From Hydrogenophaga borbori (GTDB lineage: Bacteria; Pseudomonadota; Gammaproteobacteria; Burkholderiales; Burkholderiaceae_C): a stretch of DNA of 64,000 nucleotides. The position numbers were made by a program, and so were the translations under genes. Where the stretch lies: positions 496,001-560,000 of the forward strand of contig NZ_QVLS01000002.1 of NCBI RefSeq assembly GCF_003417535.1, in the 5' to 3' direction. Shown piece after piece: positions 62,241 to 64,000 of this stretch; position 1 is the stretch's first letter; every line of letters starts with the position of its first letter. Below the pieces are notes generated by a model that had not been told where the DNA came from, ran no database searches, and was given only the letters and a program-made list of their open reading frames with translations.

Positions 62241-64000
62241 GGGCCTTCACCTCGCTCGCCGACATCGAGGCGCTGGAGCGCCGCCCGCTGGCCGAGGTGG
62301 CACCGCTGCGCACGCCCTATGGCCTGATCCGCGCCGCCGCCGAGCGCTTCCCCGAGCGCGAGGCCTTCACCTTCCTGCCCGACGCCGACCTGGCGCGCGC
62401 GCCGCGCCGCGTGAGCTACCGCGAGCTGCTGGCCATGGTGCACCGCGCGGCCAACGCCTTGCGTGCATTGGGTGTGGGCCCCGACGACAGCGTGGCCCTG
62501 CTCGCGCCCAACACGCCCGAGGCGCACGCCGTGCTGTGGGGCGCGCAACTGGCCGGCCGCGTCTGCCCCATCAACACGCTGCTGCAGCCGGACCACATCG
62601 CCTCGCTCATGCAGGCCGCGAACACCAAGGTGCTGGTCGCCCTGGGGCCCAACGCCGAGCTGGCGGTCTGGCCCACGGCGCTGAAGGCGCAGGCGCTGCA
62701 CCCCTGCGCGCTGGTGCCGATCGCGGTCGACGAGGCCGTGCCGGGCCTGGCCTCGCTGCAGGAGCTGATGGCCGCGCAGCCCGACACGCTCGGCTTCGAG
62801 CCCGACCTGAACGCCGACCGGGTGGTCGCGCTGTTCCACACCGGCGGCACCACCGGCGCACCCAAGCTGGCACAGCACACCGCCGGCAACGAGGCGCACA
62901 CCGCCTGGTTCGCGCACGCCTTCTACGGCTGCGACGAACACAGCGTCGAGGTGAATGGCTTTCCGCTGTTCCATGTGGCCGGCGCCTTCGTCTACGGCCT
63001 GGCGCTGCTGGCCATCGGCGCGCGCCAGGTGCTGCCCACGCTCAGCGGCATGCGCAACACCGGCTTCGTGCAGCGCTACTGGCGCTTCTGCGAGCGCGAG
63101 GGCGTGACGCACCTGGCCTGCGTGCCCACGGTGCTGGCCAGCCTGCTGGGCGTGCCCATCGATGCCGACCTCTCGCGCGTGCGCGCGGCCTACACGGGTG
63201 GCTCGCCACTGCCCGGCGAGCTCGCGCAGCGTTTCGAGGCCACCACCGGCATCGCGGTGCGCAACATCCTGGGCATGACGGAGTGCGCGGGCCTGGTCAG
63301 CATCGAGCCCCTGCTGGCGCCGCGCGTGGCCGGCTCGGCCGGCTGGCGCCTGCCGTTCACCGAGGTGCGCGCCGTGCCCTGGCGCGACGGCGAGGCCCGG
63401 CTGGACGAGCGCTGCGCGCCCGGCGAAACCGGCGTGGTGGTGCTGCGTGGGCCGCACATGAGCCCGGGCTACCTCGACGCGGCGCGCAACGCCGGCCTGT
63501 TCGAGCGGGGCTGGATCGTCTCGGGCGACCTCGGCCACCTCGACGCCGACGGCCGCGTGCACCTCACCGGCCGCGCCAAGGACGTGATCATCCGCGGCTC
63601 GCACAACATCGACCCCGGTCTGGTGGAAGACGCCTTCCTCGCCCACCCGGCCGTGGCGCAGTGCGCCGTGGTGGCCGAACCCGACGCCTACGCGGGCGAG
63701 GTGCCCGCGGCCTTCGTGGTCTTGCGCGAGGGCGCCAGCGCCGAGGCCGATGCCTTGCTGCGCGAGGTGGCGCCGCGGGTGTACGAGCGCCCCGCCGTGC
63801 CCAAGCGGGTGGTGGTCGTGCCGGCCCTGCCGCTCACCGCCATCGGCAAGGTGTTCAAGCCCGCGCTGCGGCTGCGAGCGATCGAACTCAAGCTGGCCGA
63901 TCTGGCGCGCGAGCTGGCGCCAGACCGGGAGGCGGAGGTGAGCGCGGTGGACGAGGGCGGGCGCCAGCGCGCCACGGTGCGCTTCGCCGGCGCGGCCGAC
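62237..64000 (+). CDS. Acyl-CoA synthetase (AMP-binding), truncated by window end
   Basis: At least 588 residues, frame open at the right edge. ANL-superfamily motifs: VALFHTGGTTGAPKLAQHTAGN (P-loop), RNILGMTECAGLVSIEP, GWIVSGDLGHLDADGRVHLTGRAKDVIIRGSHNIDP, and the C-terminal lysine in PLTAIGKVFKPALR. After this the protein continues beyond the usual end. It is translationally coupled to the amidohydrolase and probably activates a phenylpropanoid or product acid. It is distinct from the feruloyl-CoA-synthetase-like enzyme at 58221. Confidence 0.88.
   Translation, partial: MRAFTSLADIEALERRPLAEVAPLRTPYGLIRAAAERFPEREAFTFLPDADLARAPRRVSYRELLAMVHRAANALRALGVGPDDSVALLAPNTPEAHAVLWGAQLAGRVCPINTLLQPDHIASLMQAANTKVLVALGPNAELAVWPTALKAQALHPCALVPIAVDEAVPGLASLQELMAAQPDTLGFEPDLNADRVVALFHTGGTTGAPKLAQHTAGNEAHTAWFAHAFYGCDEHSVEVNGFPLFHVAGAFVYGLALLAIGARQVLPTLSGMRNTGFVQRYWRFCEREGVTHLACVPTVLASLLGVPIDADLSRVRAAYTGGSPLPGELAQRFEATTGIAVRNILGMTECAGLVSIEPLLAPRVAGSAGWRLPFTEVRAVPWRDGEARLDERCAPGETGVVVLRGPHMSPGYLDAARNAGLFERGWIVSGDLGHLDADGRVHLTGRAKDVIIRGSHNIDPGLVEDAFLAHPAVAQCAVVAEPDAYAGEVPAAFVVLREGASAEADALLREVAPRVYERPAVPKRVVVVPALPLTAIGKVFKPALRLRAIELKLADLARELAPDREAEVSAVDEGGRQRATVRFAGAAD

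Overview
The window is very GC-rich, almost entirely coding, and reads as the chromosome of a betaproteobacterium of the order Burkholderiales, most likely Comamonadaceae (Hydrogenophaga/Acidovorax-like). Supporting signs are a DUF1631 protein, a lysine/alanine-tailed SWIB protein, the zapB-zapA-6S RNA synteny, a grpE-dnaK-dnaJ cluster behind a sigma-32 promoter, and short GC-rich interspersed elements of a kind I associate with Comamonadaceae. The genus is inference. No tRNA, rRNA, CRISPR array, phage or transposase gene was seen.

Layout. 1-7833: end of clpB, a small unknown gene, a DUF1631 gene, an MFS transporter coupled to a ThDP enzyme, then a LuxR-type and a Crp-type regulator. 7913-12830 (minus strand): an operon of a class III nucleotide cyclase, a PAP2/vanadium-haloperoxidase-fold enzyme and a leaderless subtilase, the last two linked by a 22-codon micro-ORF made from a repeat. 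12911-15920: a histone-tailed SWIB protein with its terminator, an RraA-like protein, a TSUP permease, and zapB-zapA with the 6S RNA gene just downstream.

15985-31630: a cobalamin riboswitch followed by 16 consecutive plus-strand genes: btuB, cobB, a leaderless BtuF-like gene, cobU, btuF-btuC-btuD, cobO, a DUF1636 gene, cbiB, a threonine-phosphate decarboxylase gene, bioB, cobQ, cobT, cobS and cobC. Most junctions are ATGA/GTGA overlaps. Together they import corrinoids, adenosylate and amidate them, attach the aminopropanol arm and build the nucleotide loop. Corrin-ring synthesis genes are absent from the window. 31631-32279 is a gene-free block of tandem repeats and a long inverted repeat.

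32280-43054: a YbjQ-like protein, a GST, a WYL regulator, a lytic transglycosylase, a beta-CASP nuclease, a ZIP transporter, the dnaJ-dnaK-grpE heat-shock operon and an FAH-family enzyme. 43072-53983: a ten-gene minus-strand operon (VOC protein, complete ABC sugar/acid importer, cupin, alpha/beta hydrolase, and L-threonate-type dehydrogenase, kinase and isomerase), with an FCD-type GntR regulator and a divergent esterase. 53973-64000: an SLC10-type transporter with a divergent LysR regulator, two winged-helix regulators, and a CoA-dependent aromatic-acid cluster (thioesterase, SDR dehydrogenase, feruloyl-CoA-synthetase-like ligase, crotonase; divergent amidohydrolase and a second acyl-CoA ligase cut by the window end). 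This last cluster suggests side-chain shortening of hydroxycinnamates by a beta-oxidation-type route.
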